From Nitrospira sp. ST-bin4 (lineage in GTDB: Bacteria; Nitrospirota; Nitrospiria; Nitrospirales; Nitrospiraceae): DNA of 7,799 bases. The stretch spans positions 1-7,799 of the forward strand of contig MSXM01000076.1 in NCBI GenBank assembly GCA_002083565.1, written 5' to 3'. The notes under the pieces were generated by a model. That model was not told where the DNA came from, made no database searches, and saw only the letters and a program-made list of their open reading frames with translations. Made by a program: the position numbers and the translations under genes. Positions 1-5,878 of this stretch are shown piece by piece. The number at the start of each line of letters is the position of its first letter. Position 1 is the stretch's first letter.

Positions 1-1
1 G

Positions 2-706
2 ACAGAGCAGCTGGTTGTGGCGTTAGAAGAGGCAGGCGCCGACATCATTGAATTGGGTGTGCCCTTTTCAGATCCGATTGCCGACGGGCCGGTCATTCAG
101 CAGGCCGCCGAGCGGGGGTTGGAAAGCGGCACAACACTGCGGAAAATTCTGGCTTCAGTGACCTCGCTCAGGAAGCGGACGAACATTCCCATCGTGTTGA
201 TGCTGTACTACAACTCCATCCACGCCATGGGCTGTGAGCAGTTTTGCAAGGCTGCATCGACGGCAGGAGTGGATGGATTGATTGTTCCCGATATGCCGCC
301 GGATGAAGCGGGTCCGCTCAAGGGCCCGGCCGATGCCGTAGGCCTGCCGCTCATTTTTCTCCTGGCACCGACCAGCACGCCAAGCCGGCGAAAGCTTGTG
401 GCGGAAGAATCGCACGGGTTTGTCTACTACGTCTCGTTGACCGGCATTACCGGGGCGAAACTCAGCAATGTGACGGACATCCAGCAGAATGTGAAGAAGC
501 TCAAGAAAGTCTCCGCATCGCCTGTTGCCGTCGGCTTCGGCGTGGCAACGCCGGAGGATGCCGCGCAGGTCTCCAAAATGGCCGATGGGGTGATCGTCGG
601 CAGTGCCATTGTGAAACGCATTGCGTCTCACCAGCAAGATCCCGGGATGGTCGGCCATGTCGCCGAGTTTGTACGATCGCTCAAAGCCGCAATGGCTCCA
701 ACCTAG
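2..706 (+). CDS. trpA: tryptophan synthase alpha chain (5' end missing)
   Basis: TrpA cleaves indole-3-glycerol phosphate to indole and glyceraldehyde 3-phosphate and passes indole to TrpB in the cytoplasmic alpha2beta2 complex, the last step of tryptophan synthesis. The frame is open from base 2 (TEQLVVALEEAGADIIELG), so the gene starts outside the window; the GTG at 17 is internal. Visible family signatures are ELGVPFSDPIADGP with the catalytic Glu (codon 50-52) and Asp equivalent to E. coli E49 and D60, the loop SLTGITGA near 437-460, and the C-terminal phosphate-binding glycines in VGFGVATPEDA and GVIVGSAIVKRI. About 234 codons are present against roughly 265 for the whole family protein, so some 30-40 N-terminal residues are missing. 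No trp gene follows, so trpA appears to be the last gene of its group. The identification is firm. Confidence 0.96.
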   Translation, partial: TEQLVVALEEAGADIIELGVPFSDPIADGPVIQQAAERGLESGTTLRKILASVTSLRKRTNIPIVLMLYYNSIHAMGCEQFCKAASTAGVDGLIVPDMPPDEAGPLKGPADAVGLPLIFLLAPTSTPSRRKLVAEESHGFVYYVSLTGITGAKLSNVTDIQQNVKKLKKVSASPVAVGFGVATPEDAAQVSKMADGVIVGSAIVKRIASHQQDPGMVGHVAEFVRSLKAAMAPT

Positions 707-736
707 TCAGCTACACTGGGATAGACTCTTCGTTTC

Positions 737-765
737 TTGTCCTCATGATAGTGACGGTGTAAGAT
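737..765 (+). promoter_or_regulatory. candidate sigma70-type promoter of the MNT-HEPN module
   Basis: TTGTCC (737-742) and TAAGAT (760-765) lie 17 bases apart, each matching four of six consensus positions. Transcription would begin near 772. That leaves only about 6 bases before the ATG at 778 but about 36 before the ATG at 808, which also has AGGGA in front of it. The element therefore supports both separate expression of the module after trpA and the choice of the later start. This is prediction from sequence only. Confidence 0.35.
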
Positions 766-807
766 GGCATCGATCACATGTGCGTGCCTGGTGTAGTCAG
801 GGACATC

Positions 808-1227
808 ATGAAGACAGTCTTCCATGCCATTCGCCCAGAGCAGCGAGAAGATGTACTGGCGAAGCTCCGTGTTGAATTGGCGCGCGTATCGGGGCTGCGC
901 TTTGCCTATGTGTATGGGTCGGTGCTGGAGTCCGACAGGGTTCATGACGTGGATGTTGGGATTTTTCTTGATGATACATCGGGCGCACAGCAGATGAACA
1001 TGATGGATGCTCTCTCGGTAACGCTCTCAGCCGCTGTGGGATTGCCGGTTGATATTCGAGTACTCAATGAGGCACCGCTGCCGTTCCTTTACCATGTGTT
1101 GCGAGGGAAGCTGGTACTGTGTCGAGACGAGACCTTCTTGACCGATATGCTGGAAGATGTCGCCCGTCGCTACCTTGACCTGGCCCCGTTCCTTCTCAAC
1201 GGCACGAAGGAAGCCTTCGCCGCATGA
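808..1227 (+). CDS. MNT-domain nucleotidyltransferase, antitoxin of an MNT-HEPN pair (MntA-like)
   Basis: This is a small protein of the minimal nucleotidyltransferase (DNA polymerase beta-like) fold. In characterised pairs MntA neutralises its HepT partner by adding AMP to a tyrosine of the toxin. After a short helix, YVYGS followed by HDVDVGIF gives the catalytic Gly-Ser and two metal-binding aspartates; with M at 808 these are G37, S38, D47 and D49, with 8 residues between GS and DxD. The start at 808 (139 aa) is preferred: AGGGA at 799-803 precedes it by 4 bases and the fold begins soon after. An in-frame ATG at 778 would add ten residues (MCVPGVVRDI) with no good ribosome site. The stop overlaps the next gene's start (ATGA, 1224-1227), as expected for a translationally coupled toxin-antitoxin pair. 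The partner and motif make the call strong; neutralisation by AMPylation is inferred from relatives. Confidence 0.87.
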   Translation: MKTVFHAIRPEQREDVLAKLRVELARVSGLRFAYVYGSVLESDRVHDVDVGIFLDDTSGAQQMNMMDALSVTLSAAVGLPVDIRVLNEAPLPFLYHVLRGKLVLCRDETFLTDMLEDVARRYLDLAPFLLNGTKEAFAA

Positions 1228-1640
1228 GCCTGAATCCGGACCTCATCCGGGCACGGTGCGCTGAAATCGATACATCGTTGAGTCGGCTCGAAGAGATAGC
1301 CCGTGTGTCGCGCGAGACATTCCTTTCCAACCAAGACACCCTTGATGTGGCCTGCTATCGATTACTGATCGCGATTGAGGCCGCATTGGCCCTGTGTTTT
1401 CATGTGTCAGCAAAACGACTGCATCACGTACCGGAAGAATATGCAGGTTGCTTCGCCACGTTGGAACAGGCAGGACTCATCCCCACGGATCTTTCCAGCC
1501 GCCTGCAGCAGATGGCGCGCTTCAGAAATCTGCTCGTCCACGTGTATTGGAAGATCGACTACGGGCAGGTGTATGAGGTGATCACGACAAGGCTCCAAGA
1601 TTTACGGGCGTTCCGCACGGCCATGGCTGGCCTGATCTAA
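1224..1640 (+). CDS. HEPN-domain toxin, HepT/DUF86 family
   Basis: This is an all-helical protein of 138 residues, the usual size for HepT-type HEPN proteins. These act as RNases (tRNA or mRNA cleavage) until their MNT partner modifies or binds them. The signature RNLLVHVY gives R-x4-H-x-Y with R101, H106 and Y108. Arg and His form the RNase site, and the tyrosine is the position AMPylated by MntA in the studied Shewanella system. The N-terminal half (DLIRARCAEIDTSLSRLEEI) and the middle (DVACYRLLIAIEAALALCFHV) match the helices of the family. It overlaps the MNT gene by 4 bases and has AAGGAA about 12 bases upstream, so translation is probably coupled. All key residues are intact, so the toxin is probably functional. 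The cleaved RNA cannot be told from sequence. Confidence 0.88.
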   Translation: MSLNPDLIRARCAEIDTSLSRLEEIARVSRETFLSNQDTLDVACYRLLIAIEAALALCFHVSAKRLHHVPEEYAGCFATLEQAGLIPTDLSSRLQQMARFRNLLVHVYWKIDYGQVYEVITTRLQDLRAFRTAMAGLI

Positions 1641-1938
1641 CTTCCCGGGCTATTTAGAGGGGGACGCGATTCACAGTTCCCCTTGACGCACAAAGCAAGA
1701 TTTTCCGCTCCCCCATCGACGCGTTGGCCTCAGTGCCGTCTACTCTACGTGACTACTATCACTCGGTGATCCGACCTGAACAAACGTCAGCTATACTCTA
1801 TGGTGTGGCGGTGTGGCTGAGTAAGATCCTCCATCAAGGGCTGTCCAGCGTGATCAAGGTCTTGGTCTGTCAGGTCAACGCAGCGGAGAAGCGAACCGGT
1901 CTGATCATAAATTCTGAGCCCAAAATGGATAATGGCCA
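1641..1938. other. non-coding or decayed gap with an 8-bp tandem repeat
   Basis: No recognisable gene lies in these 298 bases. A TTG-started open frame at 1724-1942 (72 aa) resembles nothing I know and has no ribosome site. The stretch contains a perfect tandem duplication of GGTGTGGC (1802-1809 and 1810-1817) and an isolated -10-like TATACT at 1792-1797 without a matching -35. The TATACT could drive the zinc-ribbon gene that starts at 1939, but the evidence is thin. No T-tract terminator is visible after the HEPN stop. Confidence 0.5.
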
Positions 1939-2298
1939 ATGACGCCAACGTGTCATCGGTGCGCTCGCAAATTTAAGTGTTGGGAAATGAGCCTCGTTTC
2001 AACTCGAGGCGCAATTGGACTGCGATGCAGAGGATGTAGTTCCGTTACGCTTGCCTCTTACTATGTTCACATGCTCGCAGGACTCATCGCGGCACTTGTC
2101 AGCACGGGAGTGCTGGTCGGACTACTGGCTATTGTGCAACCACTTCTAGGTGCCCCAATAAGGTACGAATTCAAAGTTATGTATTTACTTACGTGCCTTG
2201 TCGTATTTCTTGTGGCTTCTATCTATTTCTACAGTTTGGTGGTGACGATTTGGATTAAGAGGACCGGAAAGATGAATAATGATGGAAAATTGTTGTGA
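1939..2298 (+). CDS. small zinc-ribbon membrane protein of unknown function
   Basis: I do not recognise a named family. The 119-residue product has an N-terminal zinc-ribbon-like pair, CHRC (C5, C8) and CRGC (C30, C33), followed by two hydrophobic helices at about residues 43-68 and 78-105. The second is flanked by WIKRTGK, so the product is probably a two-helix inner-membrane protein with a cytoplasmic metal-binding head. The ATG at 1939 is the only possible start, because TAA lies in frame at 1930-1932. Its Shine-Dalgarno is weak (GGA at 1927-1929). By hand count the gene is about 47% GC, visibly lower than trpA or cydB, and the 3' half is the most AT-rich part. It lies about 300 bases after the MNT-HEPN pair on the same strand, but nothing shows that they work together. 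Cysteine spacing and clean membrane segments argue that it is a real gene; its function is unknown. Confidence 0.65.
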   Translation: MTPTCHRCARKFKCWEMSLVSTRGAIGLRCRGCSSVTLASYYVHMLAGLIAALVSTGVLVGLLAIVQPLLGAPIRYEFKVMYLLTCLVVFLVASIYFYSLVVTIWIKRTGKMNNDGKLL

Positions 2299-2526
2299 AC
2301 GTTCCCCTGCGGTTGGCATCGGGATGGACTTTGTCTAAACAATCGCTCGACATCACACACGCTGTTCCATCACCTGGACGGCGAAGGATTTCATTATCCT
2401 AACCAGAAATAGCACCGCGAGTCTTTTCCCGCTCTCCGAGACATCCAATCTCCCAATCGATACCTGAAAAGCAATGTGGGCAAGATGGGGCGCGCGGTCT
2501 AGCTGCTCATCAAAGGCCGCCGGGTG
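2299..2526. other. intergenic stretch without a supported gene
   Basis: These 228 bases separate the stop of the zinc-ribbon gene from the stop of the convergent lipoprotein gene. All frames on both strands are interrupted. The frame continuing from 2299 reads on through two stops with protein-like segments (for example SPNRYLKSNVGKMGRAV near 2433-2501), which could be an old gene remnant, but I could not match it to a family. No clear bidirectional terminator hairpin is visible. Confidence 0.4.
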
Positions 2527-2913
2527 CTATGGCTCATTTTCATCGAGGCTGTGGATGACCACGGCGCGGCCACGGTGATCGAGCCAGCATTGAATGCGGT
2601 CGCCCACGTGGGCCGGCCGGTCGATTCTAGTATTCTGATCATGCGGAATACGGATGTCCGTCCCTTGTGCGTCACGGATCAGATACGCGGCGCCTTCCAG
2701 GGCTTGCACCTGGCCTATCACTGACAGAGTGGCCGGTTCCCCGGAAGGCAGAGCGGCACCTTGTTGTGCGCCCAAGGTCCCGGACACGATCCCACGTCCG
2801 AGATACTCCTGTGCGGAAGGCCCTGACACCGAAGATTGGGCACAGCCTGTTGCCAGGATCATCATGGATGGAATCCATATCGCATGTCGGAACGTCCTGA
2901 GGACCGGCATCAT
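2527..2913 (-). CDS. small outer-membrane lipoprotein, probably with an OB-fold-like domain
   Basis: The 128-residue product begins MMPVLRTFRHAIWIPSMM and has a lipobox ending ILATGC, so it should be lipidated and anchored in the envelope. A linker rich in Ser, Gly and Gln follows, then a compact beta domain: VIGQVQALEGAAYLIRDAQG, IRIPHDQNTRIDRP, VGDRIQCWLDHRGRAVVIHS. The pattern of two strands, a D/N-x-x-T segment, then VGD and a final strand resembles short OB-fold or DUF5666-like proteins seen in Nitrospira-type genomes; this is recognition by style, not by search. The start is set by GGAGGG (2923-2918), 4 bases before the ATG at 2913 and 7 before the adjacent in-frame ATG at 2910; either may be used. 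A longer frame from 2967 has no ribosome site and would put 18 residues before the signal peptide. It stands alone on its strand. Function unknown. Confidence 0.78.
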   Translation of the reverse strand: MMPVLRTFRHAIWIPSMMILATGCAQSSVSGPSAQEYLGRGIVSGTLGAQQGAALPSGEPATLSVIGQVQALEGAAYLIRDAQGTDIRIPHDQNTRIDRPAHVGDRIQCWLDHRGRAVVIHSLDENEP

Positions 2914-2950
2914 AAAGCCCTCCACATATGAAAGGATAAGCGCCGGTACG

Positions 2951-2959
2951 AGACTAGCA
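2951..2959 (-). promoter_or_regulatory. candidate extended -10 element of the lipoprotein gene
   Basis: On the minus strand TGCTAGTCT has the TGn extension followed by TAGTCT, which keeps the key T1, A2 and T6 of the -10 box. Transcription would begin near 2944, about 30 bases before the ATG. No good -35 is present; the inverted repeat at 2971-2990 occupies that place. Weak prediction. Confidence 0.25.
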
Positions 2960-2970
2960 TGATGCACATT

Positions 2971-2990
2971 CTGTAAGCACTGTTTTACAG
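2971..2990. promoter_or_regulatory. inverted repeat CTGTAA-N8-TTACAG, possible operator
   Basis: Perfect 6-base arms CTGTAA (2971-2976) and TTACAG (2985-2990) surround 8 bases. Inside it is a second, shorter perfect repeat, CTGT-TTT-ACAG (2980-2990). It lies 58-77 bases upstream of the lipoprotein start, where the -35 region of the predicted promoter would be, so binding of a dimeric regulator there could control that gene. The arms resemble LexA-type CTGT...ACAG ends, but the spacing (CTGT-N12-ACAG or N3) is not the standard N8. No regulator is identified. Confidence 0.35.
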
Positions 2991-3401
2991 AGAGGTGAAG
3001 ACAAGAGGGGTTAGAGCGGGGTGGCCCCGATCTTTTGAATACAGGATCTGGCTGTGGGCTGTTCGTTCTCGCCTGTGTGCTTAAGACCAGTCACGAAGTT
3101 GCCGATATAAATAGGTCGCGAATCATTCAGAAGTCGGCGAACCGACAAAAGTAATGGGCTGGAGCAGCTAAGCGTCCCAAGCAGAGGGTGTGTTTGGCCG
3201 ATGATCTGTCCGTGCAACAGTCGGATGCCGGTCGAGACCCGGCAGAAGCTCATGGGGCATTTTGTGGCTGGTACAGTGAGATTGAAGCTGATGAGAGTGA
3301 TTCGGGTGGCGTACACATGAATTCCAACATGGTATTTGTCCGCAGATGAGGCCACCACATCAACGGCATCCCCTGAGCTACTCCAGTTCCTTAAATTAAT
3401 T
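2991..3401. other. long leader region before cydA
   Basis: About 410 bases lie between the inverted repeat and the chosen cydA start. A short GC hairpin, CGGGG-tgg-CCCCG (3017-3029), is followed by ATCTTTT and is a weak terminator-like element for + strand transcripts. TATAAA at 3106-3111 with TTAAGA at 3081-3086 (19-base spacer) is a poor but possible promoter for cydAB. I see no FNR-type TTGAT-N4-ATCAA, ArcA or Rex box. Much of the stretch may be a decayed PilZ-like gene, listed separately. The minus-strand frame 3011-3358 is not convincing as a gene. Confidence 0.4.
3120..3370 (+). pseudogene. possible frameshifted remnant of a PilZ-domain gene
   Basis: The + strand frame from about 3124 reads SFRSRRTDKSNGLEQLSVPS, then RGCVWPMICPCNSRMPVETR, then RVIRVAY, ending at TGA 3322-3324. 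After a +1 shift near 3315 it continues as THEFQHGICPQMRPPHQRHP to TGA 3373-3375. This order resembles the end of a PilZ (c-di-GMP-binding) domain: a serine/glycine-cysteine strand usually read as DLSxGGC, a proline-glycine turn with LELR, an AVVRW strand, and a (Y/H)EFGVEF strand. The essential D/N-x-S-x-x-G motif is degraded and no intact start is visible. The similarity is faint and could be chance, so this is only a hypothesis. Confidence 0.22.
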
Positions 3402-4760
3402 ATGGACAGCGCGCTCCTCTACGATCGTCTTCAATTCGCCTTTACCGCCACCTTTCACTATCTCTTCCCGCAGCTGACGATGGGGCTGGCCTTGCTGCTG
3501 CTCTACTTGCGCAGCCGGGTGCTGCTTGCCGGCGATGAACATTATGAGGAAGTTGCGGATTTTTGGACGAAGGTGTTTGCCATCAATTTCGGCTTCGGCG
3601 TCGTGACGGGGATTCCGCTCGAATTTCAGTTTGGGACCAACTGGGCGCGGTTTTCCAACTATGCGGGGGGCGTAATCGGGCAAACATTGGCGATGGAAGG
3701 GACCTTCGCCTTTTTCCTGGAATCCTCGTTTCTCGGGATATTGCTGTTCCGGAAACGATTCAGTCGCCGGGTGCAATGGTTTGCCACCCTCATGCTCTTT
3801 CTCGGCACGTGGTTGTCGGGTTATTTCATCCTGGCCACGAATGCCTGGATGCAGCACCCTGTCGCCTATCAGGTGGGAGACGACGGCCGGGTGTTCGTGA
3901 CAAGCCTGAGCGGGCTGCTGACGAATCCGTGGCTCTTCTGGCAATTTGCGCACAATATGACGGCGACTGTCGTCACAGCGTCTTCCGTGGTTGCTGCGGT
4001 GGGGGCGTATTACTTGCTATCCGGGCAATACCTGTCTCATGCCAGGACGTTTCTCTGCACCGGCGTTGTCGCGGGTGCGATTGCGTCCGGACTGATGATC
4101 TTCCCGACCGGGCACGGCAACGCCGATCAGGTATTCAAATATCAGCCCATCAAGGGGGCGGCGTTTGAGGGACTTTTCAGAACGGAGCGAAAGGCCGGTC
4201 TCTATCTGGTCGGACAACCGAATCTTGAAACGATGACCATTGATAATCCGATTGAAATTCCAGGCGTGCTCAGTTTTCTCGTGTACAACGATCTCTATGC
4301 CAGGGTACAGGGGCTCGATGCGTTTCCTCGTGATGAGTGGCCGGATAATCTTCCGCTCCTCTACTACGCCTATCACGTCATGGCGGGATTGGGGACGATT
4401 TTTGCGCTTCTCTTTGGCGCGGCGCTCCTCTCATTGTGGCGGGGCCGGCTGTTTCATATGAAATGGCTCCTGTGGTGGCTGATGCTTTGCGCCCCGTTCC
4501 CGTACATTGCCACGTCTGCCGGGTGGATGACTGCCGAACTGGGGCGGCAACCCTGGCTGGTGTATGGGTTGTTGCGGACATCGCACGGCACCTCGCCGCT
4601 CGTGCATTCGGGGAATGCACTCTTTACGTTAATCGGATTTCTGGGGTTGTATATGCTGCTTGGATTGCTGTTCGTCTTGCTTGTGAGCAAAGTCATTCGA
4701 CAGGGACCCGGCTCCTCCGGCGCATCGGAGATGCGCACGCATCATGGAGCAAGCCTGTAA
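3402..4760 (+). CDS. cydA: cytochrome bd quinol oxidase subunit I
   Basis: CydA carries hemes b558, b595 and d, binds quinol and reduces O2 to water in the cytoplasmic membrane. From the ATG at 3402 (452 aa) the numbering matches E. coli CydA: H19 in FTATFHYLFP is the heme ligand, and E99 and E107 of the proton path lie in AMEGTFAFFLES. H184 corresponds to H186 and M327 to M393 (heme b558 ligands). K251 and E256 in YQPIKGAAFEG match the quinol-loop residues K252 and E257. E379, just before GRQPW (381-385), matches E445. The protein is about 70 residues shorter than E. coli's, with a short Q loop. At the place of E. coli R391, two residues before the heme Met, there is a His (YAYHVMAGLG). The frame is open from a TTG at 3336, but that start has no support and would put 22 odd residues before the helix. 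No clear Shine-Dalgarno precedes 3402. cydB follows with a 1-base overlap. Confidence 0.95.
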   Translation: MDSALLYDRLQFAFTATFHYLFPQLTMGLALLLLYLRSRVLLAGDEHYEEVADFWTKVFAINFGFGVVTGIPLEFQFGTNWARFSNYAGGVIGQTLAMEGTFAFFLESSFLGILLFRKRFSRRVQWFATLMLFLGTWLSGYFILATNAWMQHPVAYQVGDDGRVFVTSLSGLLTNPWLFWQFAHNMTATVVTASSVVAAVGAYYLLSGQYLSHARTFLCTGVVAGAIASGLMIFPTGHGNADQVFKYQPIKGAAFEGLFRTERKAGLYLVGQPNLETMTIDNPIEIPGVLSFLVYNDLYARVQGLDAFPRDEWPDNLPLLYYAYHVMAGLGTIFALLFGAALLSLWRGRLFHMKWLLWWLMLCAPFPYIATSAGWMTAELGRQPWLVYGLLRTSHGTSPLVHSGNALFTLIGFLGLYMLLGLLFVLLVSKVIRQGPGSSGASEMRTHHGASL

Positions 4761-5797
4761 TGGAAACGGCGTGGTTTATCATTATCACCGTGATGCTGGC
4801 CATGTATGTGGTCTTGGATGGCTTTGATTTCGGCGTCGGCATCGTCTATCCGTTCGTGGCTCGGACCGAAACGGAGCGGCGAACGGCGCTCACCTCCATC
4901 GGTCCCGTATGGAATGCCAACGAGGTGTGGTTGATCGCTGCTGCTGCCGTGCTGTTCTTCGCCTATCCCAAGGCCTACGCGGCCGGGTTTAGCGGGTTCT
5001 ATCTGGCGTTGATCCTGGTGCTATGGTTGCTTATCTTTCGCGGCCTGGCGTTGGAGTTGCGGACACAAGTCGATCATGTGTTGTGGAAGCAGGCTTGGGA
5101 TACGGCCTTTACCACCTCCAGCGTGCTCCTGGCGACTGTCTTTGGCACGGCATTGGGCAATTTAATTCGAGGGGTGCCCCTCAATCGAGAGGGGTATTTC
5201 TTCGTTCCGTTCTGGACGGATTTTCGGCCCGGGTCGGATCCGGGGATTCTCGATTGGTTTACCATGCTGTTTGGGCTGACGAGTGTGGTGATCCTGGGGT
5301 TCCATGGAGCGAATTACCTCGTTGTGAAAACAGAAGGTATCTTATATCAACGGGCCGTCTCCATCGCATGGATCCTGGGGTGGGCGTCGGTCGGGTGCAC
5401 GGCGCTGACCGTGATGGCCGTGCCAATGGTCCAACCAAACTTGAGTCTCAACTTTTCCCGTCATCCCGTGGTGTATCTTGCGCCGGTGATCGGAGTCATT
5501 GTGCTAGGGTACGGTCTATATTTCCGGCTTTGCCGGCGGGATATCGCTGCATTTCTTGCGTCCTGTATCTTTATTTTTCTGATGCTCGTCAGCGTGATGT
5601 TTGGCATGTACCCGTACATTTTGGTCTCAACAACTGATTTGGCATTCAGTCTCACCGTGTTTAATGCAGCCACTGATTCCTATGGATTAGCCTCAGGGAT
5701 CGTCTGGTTTGCGGGTGGGTTTCTGCTTATTCTGGCCTATCAGATCTATCTCTATTTTCAGTTCCGTGGAAAGACCCGCTTAGATGATGCGCATTGA
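4760..5797 (+). CDS. cydB: cytochrome bd quinol oxidase subunit II
   Basis: CydB is the heme-free partner that completes the bd oxidase and helps hold the hemes of CydA. The 345-residue product is almost entirely membrane helices (about eight) and is slightly shorter than E. coli CydB (379). Family motifs in order are VLDGFDFGVG (residues 18-27), GPVWNANEVWL (48-58), FRGLALELR, GNLIRGVPLN, GFHGANYLVVKTEG and MFGMYPYIL. The start ATG at 4760 shares one base with the cydA stop (TAATG), and GGAG at 4746-4749 precedes it by 10 bases, so the genes are one coupled operon. The frame runs open upstream to 4436, but that part lies inside cydA in another frame and is not coding. No CydX-like small membrane protein follows: the only short frame (ATG at 5800) encodes ten unrelated residues. 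CydC and CydD are not in the window. Confidence 0.95.
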   Translation: METAWFIIITVMLAMYVVLDGFDFGVGIVYPFVARTETERRTALTSIGPVWNANEVWLIAAAAVLFFAYPKAYAAGFSGFYLALILVLWLLIFRGLALELRTQVDHVLWKQAWDTAFTTSSVLLATVFGTALGNLIRGVPLNREGYFFVPFWTDFRPGSDPGILDWFTMLFGLTSVVILGFHGANYLVVKTEGILYQRAVSIAWILGWASVGCTALTVMAVPMVQPNLSLNFSRHPVVYLAPVIGVIVLGYGLYFRLCRRDIAAFLASCIFIFLMLVSVMFGMYPYILVSTTDLAFSLTVFNAATDSYGLASGIVWFAGGFLLILAYQIYLYFQFRGKTRLDDAH

Positions 5798-5853
5798 TTA
5801 TGCGTCACTTCTCAGCCGATGTGATCCTGTAACTGGCTGGCGAACGGTTGCTT

Positions 5854-5868
5854 CCCGCCTCGTGCGGG
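5854..5868. terminator. short hairpin between convergent cydB and the lipoprotein gene, weak terminator candidate
   Basis: CCCGC (5854-5858) can pair with GCGGG (5864-5868) around a 5-base loop, in the 81-base gap where two transcription units converge. There is no run of T on either side, so intrinsic termination is doubtful. It is listed because of its location only. Confidence 0.2.
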
Positions 5869-5878
5869 TGAGGTGCGA

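Noticed and set aside
1650..1690. Hairpin AGGGGGA...TTCCCCTT after the HEPN stop as a terminator
   Set aside because: The arms are separated by a loop of about 17 bases, pairing is imperfect and there is no T-tract.
1805..1880. tRNA-like beginning (GGTGTGGCTGAGT, reminiscent of Leu/Ser tRNAs)
   Set aside because: No T-loop GGTTCRANTC, no acceptor pairing and no anticodon stem could be found downstream.
1724..1942. A 72-codon frame from TTG whose stop overlaps the zinc-ribbon start (ATGA)
   Set aside because: There is no ribosome site, it has a TTG start, no recognisable motif and an odd composition. The ATGA overlap alone is weak evidence, since the downstream start is forced by an in-frame stop.
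2914..2967. N-terminal extension of the small lipoprotein to the ATG at 2967
   Set aside because: It would put 18 residues before the signal peptide, while GGAGGG sits correctly for the ATG pair at 2913/2910.
3011..3358. Minus-strand 115-codon frame upstream of cydA
   Set aside because: The product has no motif, no signal and no ribosome site, and it ends inside the GC hairpin at 3017-3029. The opposite strand gives a slightly more protein-like reading.
2991..3401. FNR, ArcA or Rex binding site for oxygen or redox control of cydAB
   Set aside because: I read the region for TTGAT-N4-ATCAA and TTGTGAA-N6-TTCACAA and found no acceptable match.
4436..4759. Upstream extension of the cydB frame
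   Set aside because: It lies within cydA in another frame. The family N-terminus (METAWFIIITVM) and GGAG support 4760.
5800..5832. Possible cydX after cydB
   Set aside because: The frame encodes only MRHFSADVIL, with no membrane helix.
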